A DNA stretch of 64,000 bases from Undibacterium umbellatum (GCF_014284125.1 NZ_JACOFX010000016.1:62001-126000), one strand, 5' to 3'; shown: positions 15,929 through 25,207, counted from the first letter of the stretch. A program made the numbers and translations. The notes: generated by a model from the letters alone, not told the origin.

Positions 15929-16247
15929 CGCATATGCTCCGCTGGGTGATAGTGTGGCAATTTGAGCCAGGAGCCGGGAGTCAAAGCCCGGGCTTCAATT
16001 CCTGCTAGCTAAAACTCATTTTTCTATGAATACCTGGAGCACGCAAGTTTTTGCATAAAAATTTATTCGGTTTATATCTGCATTTAAAGATAGTTCATGA
16101 ATATGTCGCAATTTATAGTCTGGGTTTATGAACATTTTAGTCGCCGGCTTGTCAAAAAAACAGAGTTCGTCCGGTAGCTGCGCTGCCAAATTGCGAAATT
16201 ACTGGTAAGCTCAACGACTTGTTTTGCTCTCTGTTAAAAGGAAATTC
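15929..16247. other. Intergenic region between exonuclease-like and DsbA-like genes
   Basis: About 319 bp of divergent promoter region. A 12-bp palindrome, AAGCCCGGGCTT, is at 15984-15995, and the central part is AT-rich. Related short words TTCATGAATAT and TTTATGAACAT occur at about 16095-16135. No credible coding frame is seen. The AAAGGA site for the DsbA-like gene is at its right end. Confidence 0.5.
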
Positions 16248-16904
16248 ATGCGCTTCTTACGCTTACTGCTCATTACCCTGGGTTTTGTCTCTGCGACAGC
16301 ACTCGCCTCGCCTGCCGCTCCCAAGGAGGGCGCAGACTTTATCAGCCTGAAAACGCCACAAACCACGCAAGCCACAGGCAAGAAAATTGAAGTTATAGAA
16401 TTTTTCATGTACCACTGCCCTGCCTGTAATCTGCTGGAGCCTATCGTCAATGAGTGGAAGAAAAAGCAGGGTGACAACATCGTTTTTCGCCGCATACACT
16501 TGCCGTTGACAGGTGAAAATGATCCTGAAGCACACTTATTTCTGACCTTGGAAGCAATGAATCTGGAAGCCAGCCTGCATGCCAAAGTGTTGGCAACCTG
16601 GCATGTAGAAAGAAGTCGCCTGACCAGCGATGCTGACAATACAGCTTGGGCAGTCAGGAACGGCATAGACAAAGCCAAGTTCCTGAGCTTTTACAATTCC
16701 TTTTCTGTCATCAGCAAATTGAAGAACCTGGGCAAACTGGTTGCCAGCTATCAAGTCGACAGTACACCAACCTTTATCGTCGATGGCCGCTACCTGACCA
16801 ACCCTTCCATGGTAGGTGCAGCCAATGCCAATATCCCACGCGATCAACTCGGCCAGGCCACCATGCAATTATTGGACAGTTTAGTTGCAAAAAGTAAAAA
16901 GTAA
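16248..16904 (+). CDS. dsbA: Thiol:disulfide interchange protein, DsbA-like with CPAC active site
   Basis: 218 residues from the ATG at 16248 behind AAAGGA. The signal peptide is MRFLRLLLITLGFVSATALA (1-20). The thioredoxin-like active site is EFFMYHCPACNLLEP with C57 and C60, and the cis-proline loop is VDSTPTFIVDGRY. DsbA puts disulfides into periplasmic proteins; canonical DsbA has CPHC, whereas here the second X is Ala. That change should alter redox potential, but the fold and helical insert otherwise look DsbA-like. No dsbB is next to it. A strong terminator follows. Could be an accessory DsbA paralogue. Confidence 0.85.
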   Translation: MRFLRLLLITLGFVSATALASPAAPKEGADFISLKTPQTTQATGKKIEVIEFFMYHCPACNLLEPIVNEWKKKQGDNIVFRRIHLPLTGENDPEAHLFLTLEAMNLEASLHAKVLATWHVERSRLTSDADNTAWAVRNGIDKAKFLSFYNSFSVISKLKNLGKLVASYQVDSTPTFIVDGRYLTNPSMVGAANANIPRDQLGQATMQLLDSLVAKSKK

Positions 16905-16920
16905 GCTGATTTCACACATT

Positions 16921-16957
16921 AAAAAAGCTCAGGATTCGCATCCTGAGCTTTTTTTAT
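16921..16957 (+). terminator. Intrinsic terminator after the DsbA-like gene
   Basis: AAAAAGCTCAGGAT, loop TCGC, ATCCTGAGCTTTTTTT. The A-run on one side and T-run on the other make it suitable for both converging genes (dsbA-like and yccF-like). Confidence 0.92.
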
Positions 16958-16966
16958 CGACCACCA

Positions 16967-17362
16967 TCATTTATCGACGACAGTCTTGCCTATGGGCGCC
17001 ACGGCAATTGCTGCCAGCTTCAAGTGCTGAATACCAAACGGTATGCCTATGATGGTGACAAAGCAAATCAGGGCAGACATCAAATGCGCCAATGCCAACC
17101 AGACACCGGCAAAAATGAACCAGATGACATTGCCTAGCATGCCCAACAGACCGGTACCTATATCTTCCTGTCCGCTGGCATCTGCGCGATTCACCACCTC
17201 TTTACCAAAAGGCATGAAGCTCAATTGCCCTATGACAAAACAAGCTTTGCCCCAGGGTATGCCTACGATGCTGATAAAAGCGATCAAGCCCGCTAACCAC
17301 CAGCCCAGCCCTGTCAAAAAACCGCCCAAAATCAACCACAGAATATTACCTAATAGACTCAT
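16967..17362 (-). CDS. YccF-domain inner-membrane protein
   Basis: 131 residues made of two copies of the YccF (DUF307) module: ILWLILGGFLTGLGWWLAGLI with IPWGKACFVIGQLSFMPFG, and later VIWFIFAGVWLALAHLMSALI with IPFGIQHLKLAAIAVAPIG. Four hydrophobic helices are predicted. The family is common in bacterial inner membranes and has no proven activity. It is convergent with the DsbA-like gene and shares its terminator. Confidence 0.88.
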   Translation of the reverse strand: MSLLGNILWLILGGFLTGLGWWLAGLIAFISIVGIPWGKACFVIGQLSFMPFGKEVVNRADASGQEDIGTGLLGMLGNVIWFIFAGVWLALAHLMSALICFVTIIGIPFGIQHLKLAAIAVAPIGKTVVDK

Positions 17363-17446
17363 AGATTACTTTGCAATTTATTAATGTACGACATTGTATT
17401 GCCAAAAAAGCCAGATAACCAGGAGAATCGCGAAAGTCCTTATTTA

Positions 17447-18670
17447 TCACTCATAACGCAAACAATCCACTGGCAATAAACGCGACGCACGGCGCGCTGG
17501 ATAAAAGCCAAAGAAGATACCGACAAAACTGGCGAAGCCGCAGGCAACCACCATGGCTTGCAGGCCTATAATGACTTCGAGTTTGCCGGTAGAAGTAATC
17601 GCTGCCGCACCTGCCATCGCCAGCAAGATGCCTATGATGCCGCCGACCAGGCAGATCACCACCGCCTCCGTCAAAAACTGCAACAGCACATCACGTGGCT
17701 TGGCACCAATCGCCATGCGTATGCCTATCTCGCGGGTACGTTCAGTCACTGATACCAGCATGATATTCATGATGCCTATGCCACCCACGATGAGCGAAAT
17801 GGCACCGATGGCACCCAGCATGGCCGCCAGGCCGGCACTGATCTTGGCACCTGTCTCCGCAATCGAGGCCAGGTTATCGATACGGAAATCATCTTCCTGC
17901 CCAGCCTTGATATGGTGGCGGTCACGCAGCATGTCCTTGATATCTTCCTCTGCGTCCTTCAACTGCTTGTCGCTCTTGCCCTGCACCACCACATAATGCA
18001 CATTGCGCGGGAAAGGGCTGCGCATCAGGGTAGCGCGGGCTGAGGTAATCGGGATCAACACCATCTCACCCAGATCACCGCCGTCAAACATGCGGCCCTC
18101 ACCCTGTAAGACGCCAACTACCTGGAAAGGTACATTGTCTATGCGCACAAACTGGCCTATCGGGTTGTCCTTGTAAAAAAACTGGTCAGCCAGTTTCTTG
18201 CCTATGATGACCATGCGCGCAGCACCCCGGATATCAGAATCGCTGAACTCATTACCCTGGTCCACTTTCCAGTTGCGCACCTTAAACATTTCTGGGGTCA
18301 CACCGAGCACGGCATTATTGGAATTATCATTCCCTACCGTCAATTGGAAGAAGCCCTGCAAGGCTGGCGCAGCGCCATTGAGACTGTCGAGTTGATTGAG
18401 CGCCAATGCGTCCTCTACTGACAGCGAAGGAGCAGTACCGGTACGCGCCCGCACCCCCTGGGTACGGTTGGCACCTGGCGAGATAATCATCAGATTACTG
18501 CCCAGTACTTCCAGTTCCTTGGCGATAAATTTCTTTGCACTTTCACCCACGGCCAGCATCATAACGACCGAGGTAATGCCGATGATAATGCCCAGCATGG
18601 TCAGCGCCGTGCGCAGCCGGTTGGCATTCATGGAACGGAATGCTTCTATAAATACCTGGAGGAAATTCAT
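17447..18670 (-). CDS. MacB-type ABC transporter permease
   Basis: 407 residues. MacB_PCD architecture: a first membrane helix (RTALTMLGIIIGITSVVMMLAVG, about 20-42), a large periplasmic domain (about 45-280), then three helices from about 285 with the FtsX-type signature GIMNIMLVSVTERTREIGIRMAIGA and a final GIFFGFYPARRASRLLPVDCLRYE. Such mechanotransmission permeases drive export through a periplasmic adaptor and outer-membrane channel. The ATPase is a separate gene overlapping it by four bases. The cargo, such as a macrolide, lipopeptide or siderophore, is not identifiable. Confidence 0.9.
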   Translation of the reverse strand: MNFLQVFIEAFRSMNANRLRTALTMLGIIIGITSVVMMLAVGESAKKFIAKELEVLGSNLMIISPGANRTQGVRARTGTAPSLSVEDALALNQLDSLNGAAPALQGFFQLTVGNDNSNNAVLGVTPEMFKVRNWKVDQGNEFSDSDIRGAARMVIIGKKLADQFFYKDNPIGQFVRIDNVPFQVVGVLQGEGRMFDGGDLGEMVLIPITSARATLMRSPFPRNVHYVVVQGKSDKQLKDAEEDIKDMLRDRHHIKAGQEDDFRIDNLASIAETGAKISAGLAAMLGAIGAISLIVGGIGIMNIMLVSVTERTREIGIRMAIGAKPRDVLLQFLTEAVVICLVGGIIGILLAMAGAAAITSTGKLEVIIGLQAMVVACGFASFVGIFFGFYPARRASRLLPVDCLRYE

Positions 18671-19422
18671 TTTCTGTCCCCCTGCGCTTCTGAATATTCA
18701 GCATGTGAGGCGGCCAGTTGGCGCAAGCCTTCTGCCGCCGGGCCATCGTACAGGACATGACCATCCTTGAGCCGCACCAGCCGTTTGCTGTAGGCCGCAA
18801 TATCCGGCTCATGCGTCACCAGCAAGATCGTGATGCCACGATCTGCGTTCAATTGCTGTAGCGAACGCATGATGTCTTCGCTGGTCTGGGTATCAAGATT
18901 ACCGGTAGGCTCATCCGCCAAAATCAATGGCGGATCAGCGACCAGGGCGCGGGCGATCGCCACACGCTGTTGCTGACCACCGGACAATTGATTCGGTAGG
19001 CGTTTGGCATAATCCTTGAGCCCTACTCTTTCGAGTTCCACCAGTGCTTTCTTGTGCGCCTTGTCACGCCCCGCTCCGGCATAGATCAAGGGCAGCGCGA
19101 CATTTTCTGCCACGCTCATGCGCTTGATAAGGTTAAAGCTCTGGAATACAAAACCGATGGTGCGGTTGCGTATGGTGGCCAGTTCGGCACGCGACAGGCT
19201 CAGGGTATCGACGCCATTGAGCAGGTAAGAACCACTGGTGGCCTGGTCCAGGCAACCTAGGATATTCATCAGTGTTGACTTGCCGGAGCCGGATTGTCCC
19301 ATGACGGCCAGAAAATCGCCACGCGGCACCTGCACGTCTATGCCATGCAAAACCTTGGTCTCCACGCCACCAGAGAAATAACTCTTGCTGACCTGGCGTA
19401 TGGCTATCAGGGTATCGCTCAT
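18667..19422 (-). CDS. MacB/LolD-type ABC transporter ATPase
   Basis: 251 residues with Walker A MGQSGSGKST (41-50), signature LSGGQQQRVAIARALVADP, Walker B LILADEPTGNLDT and switch His in LLVTHEPDIA. This is the lipoprotein-release/MacB branch of ATPases. In E. coli MacB the ATPase and permease are one chain; here they are split, as in many betaproteobacteria. It overlaps the adaptor gene by one base upstream and the permease gene by four bases downstream, so the three genes form a coupled operon. Confidence 0.93.
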   Translation of the reverse strand: MSDTLIAIRQVSKSYFSGGVETKVLHGIDVQVPRGDFLAVMGQSGSGKSTLMNILGCLDQATSGSYLLNGVDTLSLSRAELATIRNRTIGFVFQSFNLIKRMSVAENVALPLIYAGAGRDKAHKKALVELERVGLKDYAKRLPNQLSGGQQQRVAIARALVADPPLILADEPTGNLDTQTSEDIMRSLQQLNADRGITILLVTHEPDIAAYSKRLVRLKDGHVLYDGPAAEGLRQLAASHAEYSEAQGDRK

Positions 19423-20663
19423 CAGCGTGCTCCGGCTTTATCCAGCGCACGGATAATGACTTTGTCACCTGGCTTCACATCACCGGAAATGACTTCGGTA
19501 TATTTGAAGTTGGACAAACCAATTTTGACGTCCACAGTTTTTGCCAGGTTTTTGTCATCAAGTTTATAAAGTTTGAAAGTGCGGGTCAGGTCTTTTTTGG
19601 TACGGAAAGCGACGTCATCATCCACATCTGGTGCAGGCAGATTGGCAGATGCTGAAGCCGCGCTTGCGGTTGATCCACTGGCATTTTTTTCCTTTTCCTT
19701 GAGCGCCTTGGCTTCTCTGGCCTGCTCTTCTTCGCTAGGCTTATAGCGCAGGGCAGCGGTGGGAATGCGCATCACGTTTTCGCGGCTGCCGACGACCAGG
19801 CGCACTTGCGCGGTCATGCCTGGCTTCAGCAACTCATCCTTGTTGTCGACATCCAGCACTACGTTATACGTCACCACATTCTGCTGCACATTCGCCGCCA
19901 GACGAAACTGGCGTAATTTGGCTTCAAATTCTCGGTCAGGATAGGCATCGACAACAAAGCGTGCAGGCAGGCCATCTTTCAAAGAGCCGACATCGGCCTC
20001 AGATACGCTGGTATCGATTTGCATTTTGGTCAGGTCACGCGCAATCTGAAACAGGTTCGGGGTCTGGAAAGAGGCGGCCACGGTTTGACCCATGTCGATT
20101 GTACGCTTGATGATCACGCCATCTATTGGTGAACGAATGACGCTGTTATTCAGGTCAGCCCTGACGCGGTCAAGTTGCGCTCTGGCCAGTTTGATATTTG
20201 CATCAGCCACTTCCACTTCACGTTTGGCCTGGTCCATGGCGGTGCCGGAGATATAGTTTTGCGCCACCAGTTTCTGGTTACGCTCAAGATTAGCCTGCGC
20301 CAGACGCTTGGACGCCTCTGCAGATGCCAGGCTGGCTTCGCTTTGCTTGATCTGGGCATTGAAAATAGTAGGGTCTAGCTTGAGCAAGACCTGACCTTGC
20401 TTGACGCGGTCATTGAAGTCTGCCTTCAATTCCACTACGGTGCCTGATACCTGCGAGCCGACATTGATCAGCGCCACAGGGTTGAGCGTGCCGCTGGCGG
20501 TCACGGTCTGCGTGATATTGCCCTTGTCCACGACGGCGGTCTTGTATTTGGGTTCTTCTTCCTTGGGCTTACCATGCTCCTTTTGATAGTACATGGCGGC
20601 TGCTACGCCTGAGAGTAAAAGAACAATGGAGACAACAACGCGTTTCTTCGTGAACACAGGCAT
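19422..20663 (-). CDS. MacA-like periplasmic adaptor (HlyD/RND membrane-fusion family)
   Basis: 413 residues. N-terminal anchor VVVSIVLLLSGVAAAMYY (about 9-26), then the biotinyl-lipoyl-like hairpin half-sites (VTASGTLNPVALINVGSQVSGTV, later IRSPIDGVIIKRTIDMGQTV) around a coiled-coil hairpin, and a beta-barrel (ARFVVDAYPDREFEAKLRQF). An Ala/Ser/Glu-rich insertion at about 310-350 interrupts the membrane-proximal domain. It would link the inner-membrane ABC exporter to an outer-membrane TolC-type channel, not encoded nearby. First gene of the three-gene operon. Confidence 0.92.
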   Translation of the reverse strand: MPVFTKKRVVVSIVLLLSGVAAAMYYQKEHGKPKEEEPKYKTAVVDKGNITQTVTASGTLNPVALINVGSQVSGTVVELKADFNDRVKQGQVLLKLDPTIFNAQIKQSEASLASAEASKRLAQANLERNQKLVAQNYISGTAMDQAKREVEVADANIKLARAQLDRVRADLNNSVIRSPIDGVIIKRTIDMGQTVAASFQTPNLFQIARDLTKMQIDTSVSEADVGSLKDGLPARFVVDAYPDREFEAKLRQFRLAANVQQNVVTYNVVLDVDNKDELLKPGMTAQVRLVVGSRENVMRIPTAALRYKPSEEEQAREAKALKEKEKNASGSTASAASASANLPAPDVDDDVAFRTKKDLTRTFKLYKLDDKNLAKTVDVKIGLSNFKYTEVISGDVKPGDKVIIRALDKAGAR

Positions 20664-20723
20664 GGTAAGAGATATCCCAGATTGTTAGGTACGCATCAAC
20701 AGGTAAAAAAAATAGACCACTAT

Positions 20724-22280
20724 TTATAGATTTCGTTCAATACGGGAGAACCAGGCGATAGCCACGATCAGTAATGCTATCGACAAGGGAAGCAAACCCC
20801 AGACACCATATAACATGCCGACAACGATGCAGGCAGCCCAGGAGAAGCTGGAAGCAGTTTCAAGCAAGCCCGCCATCAAATGCGTCTGCCCGCGCTTGTT
20901 GAACTGAGCACGGCTGGCCGCTTTGGATTGCCACAAATGGATAACGGCCGAACTCAGCATTGCCGCCAGGGTACAGACGATGACAGCCAGGCCCAGTACA
21001 AATTGCTTGATCAGCAGCCACAGCCATGCTGGTGAGATAAATAACATGACTGGCAAGATAGCCGCCAACAACTTGCTGGGGAGGATCAACTGGGCTTTGA
21101 CAGGCGATGCCCACAACAAGTCAGGTGCGTCTTCAGCTGAGACGATAATCCAGATCAAGGAACCAGCCAGTGAGGCGGCCAAAAAAACCAGACCTGAGGC
21201 CACACTGGGCAATAAAGAATTGGACTTGAACATGACAAGAAATAAAGGTGCGATATATAGTACATGCAACAAAACCTTGGAAATCAGGTTAGCGTCACGC
21301 GCAATCAGGCGCCATTCTTTGAGAATGATGGTAGTTCGCAAACTGCGTCCAAAATTGCCAGTTTTCTTTATAGCTTTCTGCCCGTCTGATATCGCCAGCT
21401 TGCGTGGCTGACCAACTGCTTGCTGCACGCCTTTAATAAAGAAACGATGGGTGGATTGCGCCGTCAGCAGAAAAACCATTGCACTGAAAAACAGGATTCC
21501 GAATATCGCCGCTGGCGAGCCAAACAAAGCCCTGGCTGGCATCCACACCATGCTGTCGGCATCCAGCATGCCACCGGGCTGGAACCACGGCAGGATATGC
21601 TGCATCACTGTCTCGCGGACTTCATTCCCCAGATTGCCAAATAATTGTGTGATAAGGAACATGCTGGCACCCGTCAGTGCACTCAGGATTTGCGCCAGCA
21701 CCAGGGTCTTGCGGACGCCAAAACTTTTGACCAAAGCCAGGGCCAGCAACATGGCCAGCGCAGCAGCCAGGGTCGACATGGCAAGCAGCGCAGGATAAAT
21801 ACCCAGCCAGCGCCATTGCCCCAGAATCAAGCCTGTATTCGCCACTGGCGTCAGCAAGGCAAAAAACCAGATGCCAGCAGAAAAGACGATACCTGTCAGC
21901 CTGACCTTGAATATGGTTTTCGACGACAGTGGTGATGACAGTAGCAAATCCAGATCACCACGCTCAAACAAGGCCCTGACACTATGTGCCAGGCCTATCG
22001 ACAACATAAGACTGAACACAGCCAGCATGGCGACACCAGCCCCCATCAGCAAGGGCGCTGGTACAACTTCTTGCAAAGGCGGCATCTTATGCATAAAGAA
22101 CCAGACGCCGAGATGGGCAAATACATACATCAAGCCTATCAACCACATGCCAAACACCGACATGCCACGTACCGCTGCCTGACCAGGTTTGCTATCACCT
22201 TTGTCATAAAAAGCCAGACGGCATTCATGGGTCAGCAACCAGAGTGAACTGCCGGGTTTGAATTGCCAACTACGGACCAT
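20724..22280 (-). CDS. ABC exporter permease (multi-spanning)
   Basis: 518 residues, about twelve hydrophobic segments, resembling the ABC-2-like permeases that accompany CcmA-type ATPases. Visible features include the N-terminal WLLTHECRLAFYDKG and GLAHSVRALFERGDLDLLLSSPLSSKTIFKVRL, a cytoplasmic loop common in these families. Its ATG overlaps the stop of the upstream ATPase gene, so the two make a two-component exporter. Substrate unknown. It is downstream of nothing related to its cargo; the MacAB-like operon that follows starts 60 bp later and may be a separate unit. Confidence 0.82.
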   Translation of the reverse strand: MVRSWQFKPGSSLWLLTHECRLAFYDKGDSKPGQAAVRGMSVFGMWLIGLMYVFAHLGVWFFMHKMPPLQEVVPAPLLMGAGVAMLAVFSLMLSIGLAHSVRALFERGDLDLLLSSPLSSKTIFKVRLTGIVFSAGIWFFALLTPVANTGLILGQWRWLGIYPALLAMSTLAAALAMLLALALVKSFGVRKTLVLAQILSALTGASMFLITQLFGNLGNEVRETVMQHILPWFQPGGMLDADSMVWMPARALFGSPAAIFGILFFSAMVFLLTAQSTHRFFIKGVQQAVGQPRKLAISDGQKAIKKTGNFGRSLRTTIILKEWRLIARDANLISKVLLHVLYIAPLFLVMFKSNSLLPSVASGLVFLAASLAGSLIWIIVSAEDAPDLLWASPVKAQLILPSKLLAAILPVMLFISPAWLWLLIKQFVLGLAVIVCTLAAMLSSAVIHLWQSKAASRAQFNKRGQTHLMAGLLETASSFSWAACIVVGMLYGVWGLLPLSIALLIVAIAWFSRIERNL

Positions 22281-23014
22281 TATGCTGGCTCCGTCAATTG
22301 CAGGAAAATTTCTTCCAAAGTACCTGCTGTCTGGCTGGTCTGGCTGCGCAATTCTTCCAGCGTTCCTTCTGCGATGAGTTTGCCGTGCTGTATGATGCCT
22401 ATGCGCTCAGCCAGGCGTTCGGCGACATCGAGGATGTGGGTGGTCAGGATGACGGTACCGCCCTGTTTGACATGGGTCAGCAAGACATCCTTGACTTGTC
22501 TGGCAGCGGCGGCATCGAGGCCAGTCAAAGGTTCATCCAGGATGATAAGTTCAGGCTGATGTATCAGCGCCCCGGCCAGCGCCAGCTTTTGCTTCATGCC
22601 ACGGGAGAAACCTTCCGTCAGTTCATCTGCATGTTTGAGCAAATCCAGCCATTCAAGCAATTCACGCGCTTTGGGTTCGGCAACTTCCGCAGGTACACCC
22701 CACAAGCCGGCGACAAATTCCAGATACTCAAACGGTTTAAGTTTGTTATACAACATGGGGTCGTCAGGCAGATAGGCCAGCTTGCTTTTGGCCAGTGCAG
22801 GGTCAGCTGCCAGTTCATGTCCCAGTATGCGTATGCTGCCACTATCGGGAGATAGGAGGCCTGCCACCATGCGCAAGGTCGTGGTCTTACCTGCACCATT
22901 TGGTCCCAGCAAGGCATATAGTTCCCCCCGGCGCACGGTGAGATTGAGGTTTTCAACGGCAGGTCTGCCAAAGTTCTTGCAAAGCGCGTGCAATTCCAGA
23001 GCAGTGGCTGTCAT
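22280..23014 (-). CDS. ABC transporter ATP-binding protein
   Basis: 244 residues from the ATG at 23014; a TTG three codons earlier is less likely. Walker A is in YALLGPNGAGKTTTLRMVAG, the signature is degenerate (FSRGMKQKLALAGALIHQP, with FSRGMKQ in place of LSGGQ), Walker B is LIILDEPLTGLDA and the switch His is in LTTHILD. This is the CcmA/NatA type that pairs with ABC-2 permeases. The stop overlaps the permease start, so they are co-translated. Confidence 0.9.
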   Translation of the reverse strand: MTATALELHALCKNFGRPAVENLNLTVRRGELYALLGPNGAGKTTTLRMVAGLLSPDSGSIRILGHELAADPALAKSKLAYLPDDPMLYNKLKPFEYLEFVAGLWGVPAEVAEPKARELLEWLDLLKHADELTEGFSRGMKQKLALAGALIHQPELIILDEPLTGLDAAAARQVKDVLLTHVKQGGTVILTTHILDVAERLAERIGIIQHGKLIAEGTLEELRSQTSQTAGTLEEIFLQLTEPA

Positions 23015-23156
23015 TTTCGGCAATGTTGTCTAAAAAACGTTCATTGTATGCCGAATTTATTCTAGGTAATGAGATGGATGTAAAGCGAGGGAAATTTCAG
23101 GGAATGCTGCACCCCGCCCGCGATGGGTGTGATGCAGGCTTTGATAAAACCAGGTG

Positions 23157-23669
23157 CTAACTGAACACTGGCACATGCGGATCAACGCCACCGAAGCGAA
23201 TTTCTGGATGACGGTTTCTGACCAGTTGCTGGATTTCGGCTATCCGCTTAAATGGCACATCCACCATCAGCAAGACCTTGCCGTCTTCTATATCTGCCAT
23301 GAAGGGCTTCAGACTGGAACTGGGTATGGCTTTGGCTGCCTTGGCCGATGCCCATGATCCAAACAAGGAGCCGCCAATCGCAGACAGCAGCACGGCTACG
23401 ATGCGCATTTCCATACCTTGAGGCGGGAAGATCAGCCACAAACCACCTGCCAGCAAACCTGCGATGCCACCAATCAGCATTCCCACTTCAGCACCGTGGA
23501 TGAGATCAGTTTTCTGAAAGGAATTGGCTTCAGGCATATCGGATGGCAGCATGCCTTCCTTCGCACAAAAATGCATATGTCGCTCATCAATACGAGCAAG
23601 TAAAAGCTCATCCAGCATCGCCCTGGCACTACTCAGGTCAGGCAACATGAAATACAGTCTGCGTCTCAT
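23157..23669 (-). CDS. DUF1269-like membrane protein with glycine-rich hairpin
   Basis: 170 residues from the ATG at 23669, with GGGAGA upstream. The N-terminus (RRRLYFMLPDLSSARAMLDELL) and C-terminus (DGKVLLMVDVPFKRIAEIQQLV) form a ferredoxin-like half-fold. Between them lie two hydrophobic segments with glycine-zipper spacing (GAEVGMLIGGIAGLLAGGLW and VAVLLSAIGGSLFGSWASA). This layout is seen in DUF1269-type proteins of unknown function. It sits alone between the ABC ATPase and a divergent binding-protein gene. Confidence 0.75.
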   Translation of the reverse strand: MRRRLYFMLPDLSSARAMLDELLLARIDERHMHFCAKEGMLPSDMPEANSFQKTDLIHGAEVGMLIGGIAGLLAGGLWLIFPPQGMEMRIVAVLLSAIGGSLFGSWASAKAAKAIPSSSLKPFMADIEDGKVLLMVDVPFKRIAEIQQLVRNRHPEIRFGGVDPHVPVFS

Positions 23670-24021
23670 GACTATCTCCCTAGAGGTAAGAAAGCACGGA
23701 GGCAGTTGCGAGAATATCGCGGTGACCACGATGGTCAGGGGACAAGACAGCAAGCATCAGTATCCCTAGTGGGGAAACCGACAGAATGTGCAACTGCCTT
23801 CATCTTTGTTATAGACAATTCCAGGGAAATTTCAAATGACAAATTGGACCAGGTTTTCATGTTCACTCATGAGAAAAAACTGTAAAAATTGATAAAAATT
23901 CACTTGACCAGTTTAAGCATAATCTGAATACTAGAATTTCGCTGTGAACATGATTTTGACTCAAGCTCACAGGCTAGCTAAAAAGACCAACAATTGCCTC
24001 CATTGGCAGTATGGGACCGGA
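23670..24021. promoter_or_regulatory. Divergent intergenic region with a possible plus-strand promoter
   Basis: About 350 bp between divergent starts. A sigma-70-like pair TTGACC (23904-23909) and AATACT (23927-23932) with 17-bp spacing lies upstream of the binding-protein gene at 24022, implying a leader of about 80 nt. The in-frame ATG at 23944 begins a non-signal-like extension and is probably within this leader. No other gene seen. Confidence 0.4.
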
Positions 24022-24774
24022 ATGAAAAAATTCATTTGCCTGCTTGCTTTGCTCTGCAGCCTGCCCAGTCAGGCGCAAAAAGTTACTGATGCGCAAATCA
24101 AATGGGTCACGGCAGAATTACCGCCCTATCTATGGCTAAACCACAATGTGCCGCAAGGCTATGTCTATGAATTGATTGTGGCTATGTCAGCACAACTGGG
24201 GCGCAAACCCGACCTGAGTATTTATCCATGGGCCAGGGCAATCAAAATGACCAGGGAAGGCCGGAATTATGGCGTCTTTCCACTGCAAAGAACCCTGGAA
24301 CGCGAAAGCAGCTACAAATGGCTAATCCATTTGGGCACAGCGCCAAACCGTTTTTTTGGCAAGCGATCTACGATAGCTGGAAACGTCAATATTGAGCATG
24401 CTTCAATCGAACAATTGCGCGGTTTGCGGGTAGGCATCGTGCGCGGCTCCTCATTGGAACAAGAATTGCTTGCTGAAAATTTTCGCAATATCCAGTATGA
24501 AAAAGATTACCAAAGTTTGCTCAAACTATTGCAGTTGGGTGGGCTGGATGCGGTTTACTCGGGTTATTCCATCATGATATCGGCGGTAGAAGAATATGGC
24601 TTCCGCCTGGAAGATTTCACGACCGGCCTGAATATGGGCAGCGCCGAGCTTTACATGGCCAGTTCCATGAATGTCAGTGAAGAGGAAGAACGCGTCTGGC
24701 GCAAAGCCTATGAAGTTTTACAAAAAGATGGCACAGTACAGCGGCTGCGCAAAAAATACTTTTCCTGGGAATAA
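24022..24774 (+). CDS. Periplasmic solute-binding protein, SBP_bac_3 family
   Basis: 250 residues from the ATG at 24022, which begins a clear signal peptide, KKFICLLALLCSLPSQAQ. The mature part has the amino-acid-binding-protein fold: IKWVTAELPPYLWLNHNVPQGYVYELI, WARAIKMTREGRNYGVFPL, and LRGLRVGIVRGSSLEQELL, followed by GLDAVYSGYSIMI. The transporter-type pocket Arg/Asp pair is not obvious and no permease is adjacent; many such orphan members in betaproteobacteria have unknown ligands. Good confidence in family, none in ligand. Confidence 0.8.
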   Translation: MKKFICLLALLCSLPSQAQKVTDAQIKWVTAELPPYLWLNHNVPQGYVYELIVAMSAQLGRKPDLSIYPWARAIKMTREGRNYGVFPLQRTLERESSYKWLIHLGTAPNRFFGKRSTIAGNVNIEHASIEQLRGLRVGIVRGSSLEQELLAENFRNIQYEKDYQSLLKLLQLGGLDAVYSGYSIMISAVEEYGFRLEDFTTGLNMGSAELYMASSMNVSEEEERVWRKAYEVLQKDGTVQRLRKKYFSWE

Positions 24775-24814
24775 AGCTCTTGCTTTTTTACAAGACGAGA
24801 GCTCCCAAAAATTG

Positions 24815-25207
24815 TTAACCGCCCATAGGGGTGCACAATTCCACCAGACTGCCATCAGGACAACGCAGATACGATACCACCTGGCCCCAAGGTTTTTCAG
24901 CCGGTGCTGCCAGTTCCTGTGCACCAGCAGCGATGGCTTGAGCATGCGCGACTGCCACGTCCGCCGTAGTAAATGCAACTTCCATCCCCAGCGGTTTTTC
25001 TGAACTGTGTGCCGCCACATGGCCACAGGAATAATTCATATCCCCCATGGCATGGGCAGCAAAGGCCAGCGTCGTGGCACCGGTGTCAAGTTCACCATAC
25101 AGGCCAGACTCATGCAAAAATCGGGTAGAAAAACCGAAGGCTTTTTCAAAAAAAATAAGCGATGCGGCGACATCGGGGACATAGATAATGGTGTAAGCGA
25201 AATTCAT
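24815..25207 (-). CDS. VOC family protein (glyoxalase-like)
   Basis: 130 residues with the paired modules of the glyoxalase superfamily: FAYTIIYVPDVAASLIFFEKAFGF at the start and VVSYLRCPDGSLVELCTPMGG at the end, E of LVELCTP being the likely metal ligand. The internal segment GELDTGATTLAFAAHAMG is typical of small uncharacterised relatives. It is convergent with the binding-protein gene; the 40-bp gap contains an imperfect AGCTCT/AGAGCT dyad with a T-run. Confidence 0.8.
   Translation of the reverse strand: MNFAYTIIYVPDVAASLIFFEKAFGFSTRFLHESGLYGELDTGATTLAFAAHAMGDMNYSCGHVAAHSSEKPLGMEVAFTTADVAVAHAQAIAAGAQELAAPAEKPWGQVVSYLRCPDGSLVELCTPMGG

Noticed and set aside
23944-24021. ATG at 23944 as start of the binding-protein gene
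   Set aside because: The first 26 residues have no signal-peptide character, whereas the ATG at 24022 begins a clean one.
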